Assembly (NCBI RefSeq): GCF_003583985.1
Contig: NZ_QXML01000007.1
Location: 183,698 to 247,697 of the forward strand
From: Algoriphagus lacus
GTDB taxonomy: Bacteria > Bacteroidota > Bacteroidia > Cytophagales > Cyclobacteriaceae
Length of the DNA: 64,000 bases
Reading direction: 5' to 3'
The notes below the pieces were generated by a model. It ran no database searches. It saw nothing but the letters and a program-made list of their open reading frames with translations, and was not told the origin of the DNA. This document shows positions 8,203 through 16,987 of this stretch, piece by piece; position 1 is the stretch's first letter; every line of letters begins with the position of its first letter. A program made the position numbers and the translations under genes.

Positions 8203-9557
8203 GATCGGTTCTTCTGATACCACTGTTGGAAAGTTTCTTTCGGTGTTTCAGGTAGATTTCTGCTTTTGCCCCAAGTATTCAATGGGTGATAAATCAAACT
8301 ATCCGGAAGCGCTTTTAAGGCGCTTCGCATCAGGCTTCCTGAAATTTTATAGGCCAATGGACTATTGAATATTCCGCTGGCCAACTTCATGGACAGTCCC
8401 TTTCCAAATTCCCCATGGGTTTTGGTGATTTCCTGTCGCCATTCGTAAAGCTGCTCATGGATGTTGATTTTAACAGGACACACATCCGAGCAGCTGCCGC
8501 ATAGGGTGGAGGCAAAAGGAAGTGTGCTGTATTTTTTCATATCCAATCCCGGTGAGAGGATTGATCCGATCGGTCCTGGAACGGTGCTTCCATAGCTGAA
8601 TCCCCCACTTCGACGGTAAATCGGGCAGGTATTCATGCAGGCACCGCAGCGGATGCACTTGAGGGAGTTTTTGAATTTTTCCCGAGCCAGTTGAGCAGTC
8701 CGTCCATTGTCCACCAAGATGATGTGGATTTCTTTTCCTGGGGATGGGCTTCGGAAATGGGAATTGTAATTGGTGACCGGCTGACCGGTAGCGGATCGGG
8801 CCAGGAGCCGAAGAAAAACACCCAAATCTTTTCTTCTTGGGAGAATTTTCTCAATGCCCATGCAGGCAATGTGGACATCGGCGAGGTGTACGCCCATATC
8901 AGCATTGCCTTCGTTGGTGCAAACCACAAATTCTCCGGTTTCAGCAATTCCAAAGTTGACCCCAGTAATTGCCACTTTAGCCCCGAGGAATTTTTCCCGC
9001 AAATGAATTCTGGCTGCTTGAGTCAGGTATGTAGGATCTTCGTTGCCTTTTTCGGTATGAAGTTTTTCGTGGAAAAGCTCTGAAATCTCCCCCTTTTTGA
9101 GGTGGATTGCCGGCAATACGATATGACTAGGGGGCTGATTGAGAAACTGGACTATCCGCTCACCAAGGTCGGTGTCTACGACCTCGATTCCATACTTTTC
9201 CAAATAGGGATTCAAGTGGCACTCTTCGGTCAGGATGGATTTGCTCTTGACAATGGCCTTGCAGTTTTGCTTTTGGAGTATCTCCAGCACGATCCGATTG
9301 TGCTCTTCTCCATCTTCCGCCCAATGGACGATGATCCCGTTTTTTTGTGCATTTCGCTCAAAATCCTCAAGATAGGAGCCCAGATTTGCCAAGACGTTGT
9401 CTTTGATCTGGGAGGCCAACTCACGCAGTTGCTCCCATTCAGGAATAGTCTTGCTGATTCGGTCCCGCTTATCCCGGACAAACCACAAGGTTTCGTCATG
9501 CCATTTGGCTTTGGCCTGATCCTTCAGAAATTCGGTGGCATTCTCCGGATGGCTCAT
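8199..9557 (-). CDS. lutB: LutB/LldF-family iron-sulfur lactate utilisation protein
   Basis: A 452-aa protein. The N-terminal 290 or so residues form a LUD domain with the expected NFGIAETGEFV and NEGNADMG segments. The C-terminal part is a ferredoxin-like [4Fe-4S] module with CIRCGACMNTCP (about residues 301-312) and CGSCSDVCP (about 353-361). This matches LutB, the central electron-transfer subunit of the LutABC L-lactate dehydrogenase. Its ATG overlaps the lutA stop (ATGA at 9554-9557) and its own stop overlaps lutC, so the three genes appear translationally coupled. Confidence 0.95.
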   Translation of the reverse strand: MSHPENATEFLKDQAKAKWHDETLWFVRDKRDRISKTIPEWEQLRELASQIKDNVLANLGSYLEDFERNAQKNGIIVHWAEDGEEHNRIVLEILQKQNCKAIVKSKSILTEECHLNPYLEKYGIEVVDTDLGERIVQFLNQPPSHIVLPAIHLKKGEISELFHEKLHTEKGNEDPTYLTQAARIHLREKFLGAKVAITGVNFGIAETGEFVVCTNEGNADMGVHLADVHIACMGIEKILPRRKDLGVFLRLLARSATGQPVTNYNSHFRSPSPGKEIHIILVDNGRTAQLAREKFKNSLKCIRCGACMNTCPIYRRSGGFSYGSTVPGPIGSILSPGLDMKKYSTLPFASTLCGSCSDVCPVKINIHEQLYEWRQEITKTHGEFGKGLSMKLASGIFNSPLAYKISGSLMRSALKALPDSLIYHPLNTWGKSRNLPETPKETFQQWYQKNRS

Positions 9558-10312
9558 GAGATCGCTTGGTTTAGGATTTCGGCAATGTGGAGAAATTTCA
9601 AATTCTGATTATTTCTAGTTGCGATTCCCTGCAAATGCATGATGCAGGACATGTCACCACCGGTGAGTATTTCTGTTTTATGACTGAGGTGATCCTCAAG
9701 TCGGTCTTTCCCCATTCGGATGGAAAGCGCTTCTTCCGTGACCGCAAAAGTCCCCCCAAATCCACAGCATTCATCAGTTCTGCTCAGTTCCACCCATTCT
9801 AAACCCTCCAGATTTTCCAAAAGTTTTCGGGCTTTGTTGAATGGCGTTTGATTGAGTTCTGAACTCGAAGCCAGACGCAGTCCTCGCTGTCCGTGGCAGG
9901 AAGCATGAAATCCTACCCGGTGAGGGAATTTGCCATCCAGTTTTTCAACTTGGAGGATATCGGTGATGAATTCGGTCAACTCGAATACTTTGTGATGCAA
10001 TTCGGCTTGTTCTTTTTCCAGTCCCGGAACGGACGGAGAATGCTCTTTTACGTGCAGCACACAGCTTCCTGATGGAGCCACCACGTAGTCGAATTCCCTG
10101 AAAAGCTCAATGAAATGTCGCGTCGTTCCCACGGTGTCCCGTTCATATCCCGCATTGGCCAAGGGCTGTCCGCAGCAAGTTTGGCCTTGCGGATAAGTGA
10201 CTTTGCAGCCCAGCTTTTCCAACAGTTCGAGCGATGCAATTCCCACCTTAGGATAGAATTGATCTACGTAGCAGGGAATAAATAAGGCAATATGAGGGGA
10301 ATCTGGCTTCAT
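9554..10312 (-). CDS. lutA: LutA/LldE-family CCG-domain Fe-S protein
   Basis: A 252-aa protein with two CCG (DUF224) cysteine-rich domains. The first contains TCCGQPLANAGY (about residue 45) and the second DECCGFGGTFAV (about residue 180). Each is preceded by an isolated cysteine region such as FIPCYVDQFYP. These domains bind Fe-S clusters in LutA, GlcF and HdrB. As first gene of lutABC it takes part in L-lactate oxidation to pyruvate. It begins 15 bp after the stop of the rhamnulokinase-like gene, which suggests one transcript from the rhamnose genes into lutABC. Confidence 0.94.
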   Translation of the reverse strand: MKPDSPHIALFIPCYVDQFYPKVGIASLELLEKLGCKVTYPQGQTCCGQPLANAGYERDTVGTTRHFIELFREFDYVVAPSGSCVLHVKEHSPSVPGLEKEQAELHHKVFELTEFITDILQVEKLDGKFPHRVGFHASCHGQRGLRLASSSELNQTPFNKARKLLENLEGLEWVELSRTDECCGFGGTFAVTEEALSIRMGKDRLEDHLSHKTEILTGGDMSCIMHLQGIATRNNQNLKFLHIAEILNQAIS

Positions 10313-10327
10313 CAGGGTAAGTTAATC

Positions 10328-11656
10328 TCAGGAGTTCATATTCACGAGCATTGCCGCCCCTAATGCAGATCCATTCGGAAAATCGCTTGGAATTATTTCC
10401 ATTCCGGGAAGTTTTTTCCGGAGCATTTCCAGAAAAATGGAATTGGCATTGAATCCACCATCCACAAACAGCCGAGTGACCGGGGCTCCGTCAAGGACAA
10501 GCTGCAATGAGGCTACCTGAATATCTGTCAGCTCATGCAAAAAGGTGTAATACGCCTCGGTAAATTCGGAAAAACTGCTCCAGTTACTGGAATCCGACTT
10601 TTCCAACCCATAGTCGGTCGGCTTTAGGTAGTGGAAGCCGATTCTTTTTTTGGATTGCTGACATACCTTTTGGTACCAGGATTCGTCGAATCTCAGTTTT
10701 TTGTAGGTCCCCAATGGAAGTTTCCAATGGGCGTACATTTCATCGACCTGATATTTGTGCTCCTCCCCGATGAAAAGACGGGATATCTTGATTGGCTGAC
10801 CGGAAATACTCAAAAACTGGAGGCAGTCTTTGGTCAATTCTGATTCCGAAAGTGAAGTTTTGTTGAATGGATTGATGCTGATCGCCCAAGTGCCGGTGGA
10901 AAGCAAGGCAAAAGGTTTGGTTTCCTGCTTGAGGTAGGGCAAAAGAGCTCCAGAAGAATCATGAACCCCGATTCCACAGGGAATTCCCCCAAGTTCGGGC
11001 TTCGTTTTCAGCAATGAATTTCCGGGAAGAATCGGTGGAAGGAGCGGTTCAATCCCTTCTCTTTTCACCCAATCGTGGTAATCCATTTTCTCAAAATCCC
11101 AGAGACCTGTGTGGCAACCAATACTGGTATAGTCGGATACCATTTTCCCGGTGAAAATCAGGCTGAGGTATTGGGGAAGGTGCAGACAGTGCCGAACGTT
11201 TTTAAATAATTCAGGCTTGGCATATTTCAGGAAATAGATCTGCAATCCTGAATTGAGCATCGCCAATGGTGGGGAGGAAGTTTTTTGGCAGAAAGCCATT
11301 TTTCCGCCGTTTTCAGCATAAAAACGTTCCAGTAATTCCTCCGGAAAGGGCTTCAGGTAATCGTAAAGCGGGGTGACAGGTTCTCCCTGTTCATCGGTAT
11401 GAACAAAGGAGGCACCATGGCCGGAGAAGTTGAGTTTTTTGATTTCGAATTCGGGAGAATTCAGGGCTTGTTTAAAAGTATCCAGCATCCACTCCCTCAG
11501 TGGAAGAATTGGCTCACTGGGAAAACCATCCTCGTCAGGGATTGCGTCCAGTCTGGTGTAGGTATTGTGAACTTCCTTCAGGTTTTCATCAAAAAGGAAG
11601 AATTTTTTATTTGTTTTCCCAATGTCAAAGACGGCAGTTACTGGAATTTTTGGCAT
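10328..11656 (-). CDS. FGGY-family carbohydrate kinase, probable L-rhamnulokinase
   Basis: The ATG at 11656 is chosen over a TTG at 11665. The 442-aa protein opens with AVFDIGKTNKKFFLFD, the phosphate-1 loop of the FGGY/actin-like ATPase fold. Further on are GIGVHDSSGALLPY, LSTGTWAISINPF and VDGGFNANSIFLEML, which form the ATP-binding lobe. It is shorter than Escherichia coli RhaB (about 490 aa). Between lutA and a GntR regulator, and close to RhaEW and RhaI, the likely reaction is L-rhamnulose + ATP to L-rhamnulose 1-phosphate. The substrate assignment rests on context; a fuculose or other sugar kinase is the alternative. Confidence 0.85.
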   Translation of the reverse strand: MPKIPVTAVFDIGKTNKKFFLFDENLKEVHNTYTRLDAIPDEDGFPSEPILPLREWMLDTFKQALNSPEFEIKKLNFSGHGASFVHTDEQGEPVTPLYDYLKPFPEELLERFYAENGGKMAFCQKTSSPPLAMLNSGLQIYFLKYAKPELFKNVRHCLHLPQYLSLIFTGKMVSDYTSIGCHTGLWDFEKMDYHDWVKREGIEPLLPPILPGNSLLKTKPELGGIPCGIGVHDSSGALLPYLKQETKPFALLSTGTWAISINPFNKTSLSESELTKDCLQFLSISGQPIKISRLFIGEEHKYQVDEMYAHWKLPLGTYKKLRFDESWYQKVCQQSKKRIGFHYLKPTDYGLEKSDSSNWSSFSEFTEAYYTFLHELTDIQVASLQLVLDGAPVTRLFVDGGFNANSIFLEMLRKKLPGMEIIPSDFPNGSALGAAMLVNMNS

Positions 11657-11678
11657 GTTGATCAAAATGATTGTACCC

Positions 11679-11692
11679 AGTACCTAGGTACT
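11679..11692. promoter_or_regulatory. Perfect 14-bp palindrome upstream of the kinase gene
   Basis: AGTACCTAGGTACT is perfectly self-complementary and flanked by further GTAC words. It lies 22 bp upstream of the kinase ATG, in a good place for an operator of the neighbouring GntR regulator. It may instead belong to the word-like repeats seen in several intergenic gaps of this window. Confidence 0.4.
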
Positions 11693-11725
11693 ATGTACCA
11701 AGAAGCAAGAACTGATATTCAATAA

Positions 11726-11758
11726 TAGAGCGTCAGGATCCAGAATCCAGACGCTCTA
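11726..11758. terminator. Hairpin 3' of the GntR regulator gene
   Basis: TAGAGCGTC and GACGCTCTA form a perfect 9-bp stem around a 15-nt loop. It lies 20 bp beyond the stop of the minus-strand regulator gene and before the kinase promoter region. A seven-T run follows on the plus strand, but the minus-strand tail is only moderately T-rich, so its direction is unclear. Confidence 0.5.
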
Positions 11759-11778
11759 GCTGGTGTTTTTTTATTAGG

Positions 11779-12816
11779 TTATAGTGACTTTCTGATGGTC
11801 AGTCGGAAAGGGTTTTTGATCGGAATTCGATCTTCTACCCCCAGGATTTGCTCGGCGATGGACTTACCCATGTGGGTAAAATCCGTGGAAACAGTGGTGA
11901 TTCCCTCAGCAAGGATTTCCTTCAGCGGAGTGTCATTGTAGGAAATGACTCCTACATCTCTGCCTAGTTTCAACAATTGTTCTCGGGATTTTTTGACAAT
12001 ATTCACCAAATCTGATTCGGCTAAAACGATGTAGCAATCTCCTTCATCCAAGGGCTCGTCATCATCCACTCCGTCAACAATCAGGTTTTTGAAATCGTGG
12101 AAAAAACAAAAGCGCTTGAATCCATCCATGATTTCCACTGGGTAAAGTTCACCTTTCGGGAAAACTAGAATCAATCTCTGGTACTTTTTGAGGTGGGAAA
12201 TTCCGGATTCAAGTGACTCGAAAATGTCTTTGGCAAAATCCTGATAAATCCCCGGGAATTCGTTTTCGTGTCCTTTTACAGCACGGTCAATGATCAAAAG
12301 CTTATCTTTTGGAATACGTTTAATCAAATCGTAAGCTGTTTCGGGATGGCCGGAATTGTCGAAGAAGTGCGGGGCCAAAACGTAATAATTGTAATTTCCT
12401 AAGTTGGTCTCCAGCAAGTCCTCCAGCAAGTTCCTGTTGTAATGATGAACCTGAAGATCGACGGAGGCATTGGATCCCAAGGTCTCCAGGATAGAATAGT
12501 AAATGATTTTTTTGTAGGAACTGAGCTTGTTGAAAAGCAGGAGTACTTTTAGTTTACTTCCCATATTGGTAGACGAAATGTAAAAACCCTTACCTCGGAC
12601 TGAGGAAATGATTCCACGGTCGCGAAGTTCGTTGTAGGCTTTTTCCACGGTGTCTCTGGAGAGTAAAAAATCAAAACTGGTTTCATTGATCGAAGGGATG
12701 CGATCGCCGATTTTTAGCTTTCCCTTCTCGATTTCCTCGAGGATCAAATTGACCACCTGGAGATACTTCGGCGTGCGTGAATCCACGGCGATTTTTTCAG
12801 ATTTGTCAAGAAGCAT
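11779..12816 (-). CDS. GntR-family transcriptional regulator with periplasmic-binding-like effector domain
   Basis: A 345-aa protein. Residues 16-85 are a GntR winged helix (KYLQVVNLILEEIEKGKL, GDRIPSINETSFDFLLSRDTV, IISSVRGKGFYI). The remaining 250 or so residues resemble a LacI-type sugar-binding domain, including DVGVISYNDTPLKEILAEG and ITTVSTDFTHMGKSIAEQIL. This architecture is like AraR: a GntR DNA-binding head with a sugar-sensing body. It lies between the rhamnulokinase and aldolase genes, so it probably controls the rhamnose/lactate locus in response to rhamnose or a derivative. Candidate operators are at 11679-11692 and 15172-15204. Confidence 0.88.
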   Translation of the reverse strand: MLLDKSEKIAVDSRTPKYLQVVNLILEEIEKGKLKIGDRIPSINETSFDFLLSRDTVEKAYNELRDRGIISSVRGKGFYISSTNMGSKLKVLLLFNKLSSYKKIIYYSILETLGSNASVDLQVHHYNRNLLEDLLETNLGNYNYYVLAPHFFDNSGHPETAYDLIKRIPKDKLLIIDRAVKGHENEFPGIYQDFAKDIFESLESGISHLKKYQRLILVFPKGELYPVEIMDGFKRFCFFHDFKNLIVDGVDDDEPLDEGDCYIVLAESDLVNIVKKSREQLLKLGRDVGVISYNDTPLKEILAEGITTVSTDFTHMGKSIAEQILGVEDRIPIKNPFRLTIRKSL

Positions 12817-12869
12817 AGGTTACTGGGTTATTGGGTTAGGTTGGGTAGGGTAATAAGGGTAAATCGGAT

Positions 12870-15020
12870 TTACCGAGGGAAGGCAGCCGCAAGGCCTCCA
12901 TCCACGTTGAGCATATTCCCGGTGGATTTGGTTAATAATCCACCCACAAAGGCAAAGGCCGCGTCAGCTATGTCGCTCACTTTGACACTTTCTTTCAGTA
13001 AAGTTCTATTTGCGTAGTATTGAGGTAGATCTTTTACATCAATGCCATAAGCTTTGGCCCTGTTTTCGGCCCAGCCACCTTCCCAGATATTGGAGTTTTC
13101 GATCACCGCATCGGGGTTCACCACATTCACTCGGATTTTATCTTCCGCCAGCTCGGCAGCCATCAGTCTGGACATATGAAGTTGAGCGGCTTTTGCTGTA
13201 CCGTAAGCTACATTTTTTGGACCGGCAACCAATGCGTTTTTACTGACAATATTTACAATATCTCCGCCTAAGCCTTGCTGTTTCATCAACGTAACTCCGG
13301 CTTTGGAAACGTGGTATTGGCCCATTACCAGGATATCATTGAGTCGCTCCCAATCCAGATCGGTATGATCTTCGAATGATCTGGAAATGGAAATTCCGGC
13401 ATTGTTGACTACTATGTCAAGTCCGCCAAATCGCAGACAGGTAGCTTGAATCGCATCTGCCAAACTTGCCGTATTGGTCACGTCCAATTTGACGCTGAGC
13501 ACATTGTCTTTTCCGTATTTTTTCTCAAAGTCAGCAACAGTTCCGTCAAGTCTTGCCTGATCTATGTCGGTCAAAACCACACAGGCCCCTTCCTGAATGT
13601 ATCTTTCGGCAATGCCTTTTCCTATTCCCCCAGCACTGCCTGTAATCAAAGCTATCTTCCTGGAAAGGGGCTTTTCTTTTGGCATTCGCTGAAGTTTTGC
13701 TTCCTCAAGCAACCAGTATTCAATGTCAAATGCTTCCTGAAGCGGAAGCGAAACGTATTCGGAAACAGCCTCTGCTCCGCGCATTACATTGATTGCGTTG
13801 ATGTAAAATTCTGAAGCTACCCTGCTGGTTTGTTTGTCTTTTGCGTAACTGAACATCCCCACGCCAGGCCAAAGAATCACTACCGGATTTGGGTCGCGCA
13901 TTGCCGGACTGTTTGGATGCTTGTGTTTTTGGTAATAATCGGCATACATTTCCCGGTAGGCCTGAAATGCTACACCGATTTTTTCTTTCAAACCATTTAC
14001 GTCAGTCAGATCTGCATTTGCAGGAAGGTCCAAAACCAGCGGGCTGATTTTGGTTCGAAGGAAGTGATCAGGGCAACTGGTACCCATCGGGGCCAATTTT
14101 ACCAAATCATGGCTGTTGATGAATTGAAGGACGGTGTCGTTGTCGTTGAAGGTGCCGACCATCCGTTTTTCGGAAGAGGCCAGCCCCCGTAAAACCGGAG
14201 CAAGTTTTGCAGCTTGAGATTTACGCTGATCAGGCGCCAGAGATGCTACTTTTTCACCTCCAAAAACAGGTCTTTTCTTACCGTAATTTTCTGTGAGGTA
14301 TGCTGAAGCAGCTTCGATCACCTCAAGACTGTTGAGGTAACATTCGAAGGCTGTGTCTCCCCATGTGAACAGGCCATGACCCCCAAGCATGATTCCACGG
14401 ATGCCTGGGTTATTATCCAATGCTTCTTTGAGCTTAAGTCCCAAATCGAACCCCGGTCTCTGCCACGGTACCCAAGCAATCGTGCCTTTCCAGAGTTCTT
14501 TGGTGATTTTTTCGCCGTCCTTGGAAGCGGCAATCGCAATTGCAGCATCCGGGTGAAGGTGATCGATATGTTTGAATGGCAAAAACCCGTGAAGCGGGGT
14601 ATCAATAGAGGGTGCTTTTGAGGCCAAGTCGTAAATGCAATGGTTGAACAACTCTACCATTTCGTCCTCAAACTCGATCCCGCGGTAGATTCCTTTCAAG
14701 GATCGAAGTTTATCTACATAGAGTCCAGCAAGTCCGGAACGAGTCATCGTACCGATGTCTCCACCTGAACCTTTGATCCACATCACCTCTACAGGCTCTT
14801 TGGTGAGGGGATCCAGTTCAATGGTCTTACAGGAAGTGTTGCCTCCTCCATAATTGGTGATTCTTAGGTCTGCCCCAAGAATATTGGAGCGGTATATCAA
14901 AAGGTCAACTTCATTTCCTGCCAGCTTCGAGGCTTTCGCTTCGTCCCAGAGGTAGCTTACGTGTTTAAAACTCATAATCGGTGTATTCATAGATGATCGG
15001 TCTACTGGTGATGATAACAT
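12870..15020 (-). CDS. Bifunctional rhamnulose-1-phosphate aldolase / L-lactaldehyde dehydrogenase (RhaEW type)
   Basis: A 716-aa fusion. Residues about 30-430 are a class II aldolase with the zinc-ligand stretch HIDHLHPDAAIAIAAS (from residue 151) and GGHGLFTWG. Residues 455-716 are a short-chain dehydrogenase with the NAD loop ITGSAGGIGKG (about 460), NNAG and an active-site YGTAK. This is the arrangement of TIGR02632 proteins, which split rhamnulose 1-phosphate to DHAP and L-lactaldehyde and oxidise the latter to L-lactate. The start could be 15020 or ATG 14990; conserved sequence begins only after residue 16. It is divergent from the permease/RhaI transcript. Confidence 0.93.
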   Translation of the reverse strand: MLSSPVDRSSMNTPIMSFKHVSYLWDEAKASKLAGNEVDLLIYRSNILGADLRITNYGGGNTSCKTIELDPLTKEPVEVMWIKGSGGDIGTMTRSGLAGLYVDKLRSLKGIYRGIEFEDEMVELFNHCIYDLASKAPSIDTPLHGFLPFKHIDHLHPDAAIAIAASKDGEKITKELWKGTIAWVPWQRPGFDLGLKLKEALDNNPGIRGIMLGGHGLFTWGDTAFECYLNSLEVIEAASAYLTENYGKKRPVFGGEKVASLAPDQRKSQAAKLAPVLRGLASSEKRMVGTFNDNDTVLQFINSHDLVKLAPMGTSCPDHFLRTKISPLVLDLPANADLTDVNGLKEKIGVAFQAYREMYADYYQKHKHPNSPAMRDPNPVVILWPGVGMFSYAKDKQTSRVASEFYINAINVMRGAEAVSEYVSLPLQEAFDIEYWLLEEAKLQRMPKEKPLSRKIALITGSAGGIGKGIAERYIQEGACVVLTDIDQARLDGTVADFEKKYGKDNVLSVKLDVTNTASLADAIQATCLRFGGLDIVVNNAGISISRSFEDHTDLDWERLNDILVMGQYHVSKAGVTLMKQQGLGGDIVNIVSKNALVAGPKNVAYGTAKAAQLHMSRLMAAELAEDKIRVNVVNPDAVIENSNIWEGGWAENRAKAYGIDVKDLPQYYANRTLLKESVKVSDIADAAFAFVGGLLTKSTGNMLNVDGGLAAAFPR

Positions 15021-15171
15021 GAATTTCTATCATATAGAGACTTCAAGTATCCTGTAGTGTCTTGAGTGGGAAATTTTTTAAGATAATTTTTTTCTTTAAA
15101 AGCAGTATGTTTTGGATATCTGCCTGCCTGTTTCTAAAATCTAATTCGAAATCGAAGAATTGCAAAATTTT

Positions 15172-15204
15172 TGTCCGATAATTCCATGAAATTATCTTCG
15201 GACA
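15172..15204. promoter_or_regulatory. Inverted repeat in the divergent rhamnose promoter region
   Basis: TGTCCGATAATT and AATTATCTTCGGACA form an imperfect inverted repeat in the 238-bp gap between the divergent RhaEW and permease genes. It lies 55 bp upstream of the permease ATG, suited to an operator for the adjacent GntR regulator. A second weak pair, ACTTCAAG and CTTGAGTG, lies nearer the RhaEW start. Operator function is inferred from position. Confidence 0.45.
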
Positions 15205-15258
15205 GGGCAGGATGGGACAGGAAGGTAAAATTCATTTATTCAATTCAAAATTCCCCCT

Positions 15259-16662
15259 ATGAGCAACCGCTTTTTTAAAAAAATTGTCGCTGATACCAAT
15301 GAATATGAGCGGACTCCAATTCCTGAGAATGAATTGAAAGGAAATAAAAGTTTTTTGGGGATGTATGCGGGAGAACATACAGCAGGGACTGAATTTGTAA
15401 TCGGACCGTTGTTTGTCGCCCATGGAGTGGGAGCTTTGGATTTGGTTTTAGGTCTCTTGATCGGCAACTTTCTCGCAGTTTTGAGTTGGGGTTTTATTAC
15501 TGCACCCATAGCCACAGCTAAGCGGTTGACACTTTATTACCAACTTGAGCGGATCGCCGGCAAAAACGTTGTTCGTTGGTATAATCTGGTCAATGCTTTG
15601 ATGTTTTGCTTTTTGGCGGGATCGATGATTGCCGTTTCTGCCACAGCAGTGGGGATTCCATTTGATCTGGAAATGCCAACACTTAACGATTGGCTTCCGA
15701 GGACCCCCGGATGGATAATTACTGTTTTGTTGATGGGGGCCGTCATTACCTTGGTTGCTATCCAAGGATATTCTCAAGTGTCCAAATTTGCCAATATCAT
15801 GTCCCCATGGATGATTCTGGTTTTCTTCGCTGCTGCAATCGTCGGCTTGGCACAGTTGGGGGTGAATTCATTTGAAAGTATGGTCACCATTGCTCAGGAG
15901 GTGATTTGGAATGGCGTTCCGCTTCCTGGAATGTCCCGATTTTCGATCTGGCACATCATCTTCTTTGCCTGGTTTTGTAATATGGCAATGCATATTGGGA
16001 TGTCTGACCTGACGATCCTTCGCTATGCCAAGTCCTGGAAATCCGGTTTTTCAGTTTTTGCAGGAGTGTATTTAGGTCATTTTGTTGCCTGGATCGCTTC
16101 TGGAATTTTGTATGCAGTATTTCTTCAGGCCAACGCGGACTCCCAGGAATTTGCTCCTGGGCAGATTGCTTATCAAACCTTGGGAATTGCAGGAGCGGTT
16201 TGCGTTATAATTGCGGGTTGGACTACAGCTAACCCCACGATTTATCGGGCAGGATTGGCTTTGCAGGGGATTTTCCCGAAGGTTCCAACTTGGAAAATCA
16301 CGGCAATCGTAGGCGGAATCACCAGTTTGGCGGCATGTTTTCCTGCTCTGGTGATGAAGCTCCTTGACTTTGTTGCACTTTATGGCTTGCTTTTGATGCC
16401 AATGGGAGCGGTAATTTTTGCGGACTTTTATTTTTCCAAGAAAATGGGCTTCAAAGCGGAAGGTGCTTTGAGCTCCGGATCCAATTTTAGTCTCCCGGCT
16501 TTGTTGAGTTGGGTGTTGACCTTGGGCTTTTGTCTGGGGTTAAACTTTTTCTATGGAGTTGAAATCTTCTTTTTGGGGCTTCCGGGTTGGTTTGTGGCAG
16601 TTGCCATTTTTGTAATGCTTTCCAAAATCAACTATCCTCAGACCAAATCTCTTGCAGCATGA
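15259..16662 (+). CDS. NCS1-like permease, candidate L-rhamnose transporter
   Basis: A 467-aa inner-membrane protein with about 12 hydrophobic segments. The opening is amphipathic, followed by FLGMYAGEHTAGTEFVIG and a long series of membrane helices. The overall pattern (GFITAPIATAKRLTLYYQLE, ITLVAIQGYSQVSKFANIM, GWTTANPTIYRAGLALQ) resembles the nucleobase:cation symporter-1 family. No RhaT or MFS gene is present in the locus, and this gene leads the transcript that ends with rhamnose isomerase. I therefore infer that it imports L-rhamnose or a related sugar. Import of a nucleobase or vitamin is the family alternative. The next ORF overlaps its stop codon. Confidence 0.82.
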   Translation: MSNRFFKKIVADTNEYERTPIPENELKGNKSFLGMYAGEHTAGTEFVIGPLFVAHGVGALDLVLGLLIGNFLAVLSWGFITAPIATAKRLTLYYQLERIAGKNVVRWYNLVNALMFCFLAGSMIAVSATAVGIPFDLEMPTLNDWLPRTPGWIITVLLMGAVITLVAIQGYSQVSKFANIMSPWMILVFFAAAIVGLAQLGVNSFESMVTIAQEVIWNGVPLPGMSRFSIWHIIFFAWFCNMAMHIGMSDLTILRYAKSWKSGFSVFAGVYLGHFVAWIASGILYAVFLQANADSQEFAPGQIAYQTLGIAGAVCVIIAGWTTANPTIYRAGLALQGIFPKVPTWKITAIVGGITSLAACFPALVMKLLDFVALYGLLLMPMGAVIFADFYFSKKMGFKAEGALSSGSNFSLPALLSWVLTLGFCLGLNFFYGVEIFFLGLPGWFVAVAIFVMLSKINYPQTKSLAA

Positions 16663-16835
16663 AAATTCTACTCAAATTAATTTCACTGGTTGGATTGGCC
16701 ATGAGCATTTTTCCTCCAATTCTGTTTTTCCTTGGTAAAATGGAGTTAAGCTCCATGAAGCTATGGATGGGAATAGGAATGGTGGTTTGGATGATTTCTG
16801 CTCCATTTTGGATAAATAAACCCAGTGAGCAGTGA
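16659..16835 (+). CDS. Small two-helix membrane protein coupled to the permease
   Basis: The ATG overlaps the permease stop codon as ATGA, a strong sign of translational coupling. The 58-aa product has two hydrophobic segments (KLISLVGLAMSIFPPILFF and LWMGIGMVVWMISAPFW) and a short polar C-terminus. I do not recognise the family. Between the permease and rhamnose isomerase genes, it is most likely an accessory or stabilising subunit of the transporter, but nothing in the sequence proves this. Confidence 0.75.
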   Translation: MKILLKLISLVGLAMSIFPPILFFLGKMELSSMKLWMGIGMVVWMISAPFWINKPSEQ

Positions 16836-16987
16836 GTAATCCGAGTAAACAGTGTGGGTATTTAGGATTTGCGATTTAAGACCTAAAGCCAAGTATCAAT
16901 AAGCAAATTCAATAGTCAATTACCAGGTTGATGTAGTTTCCTAGCCCAAAACTTAATAACCATTAACTCAATAACACATTACCTTCC

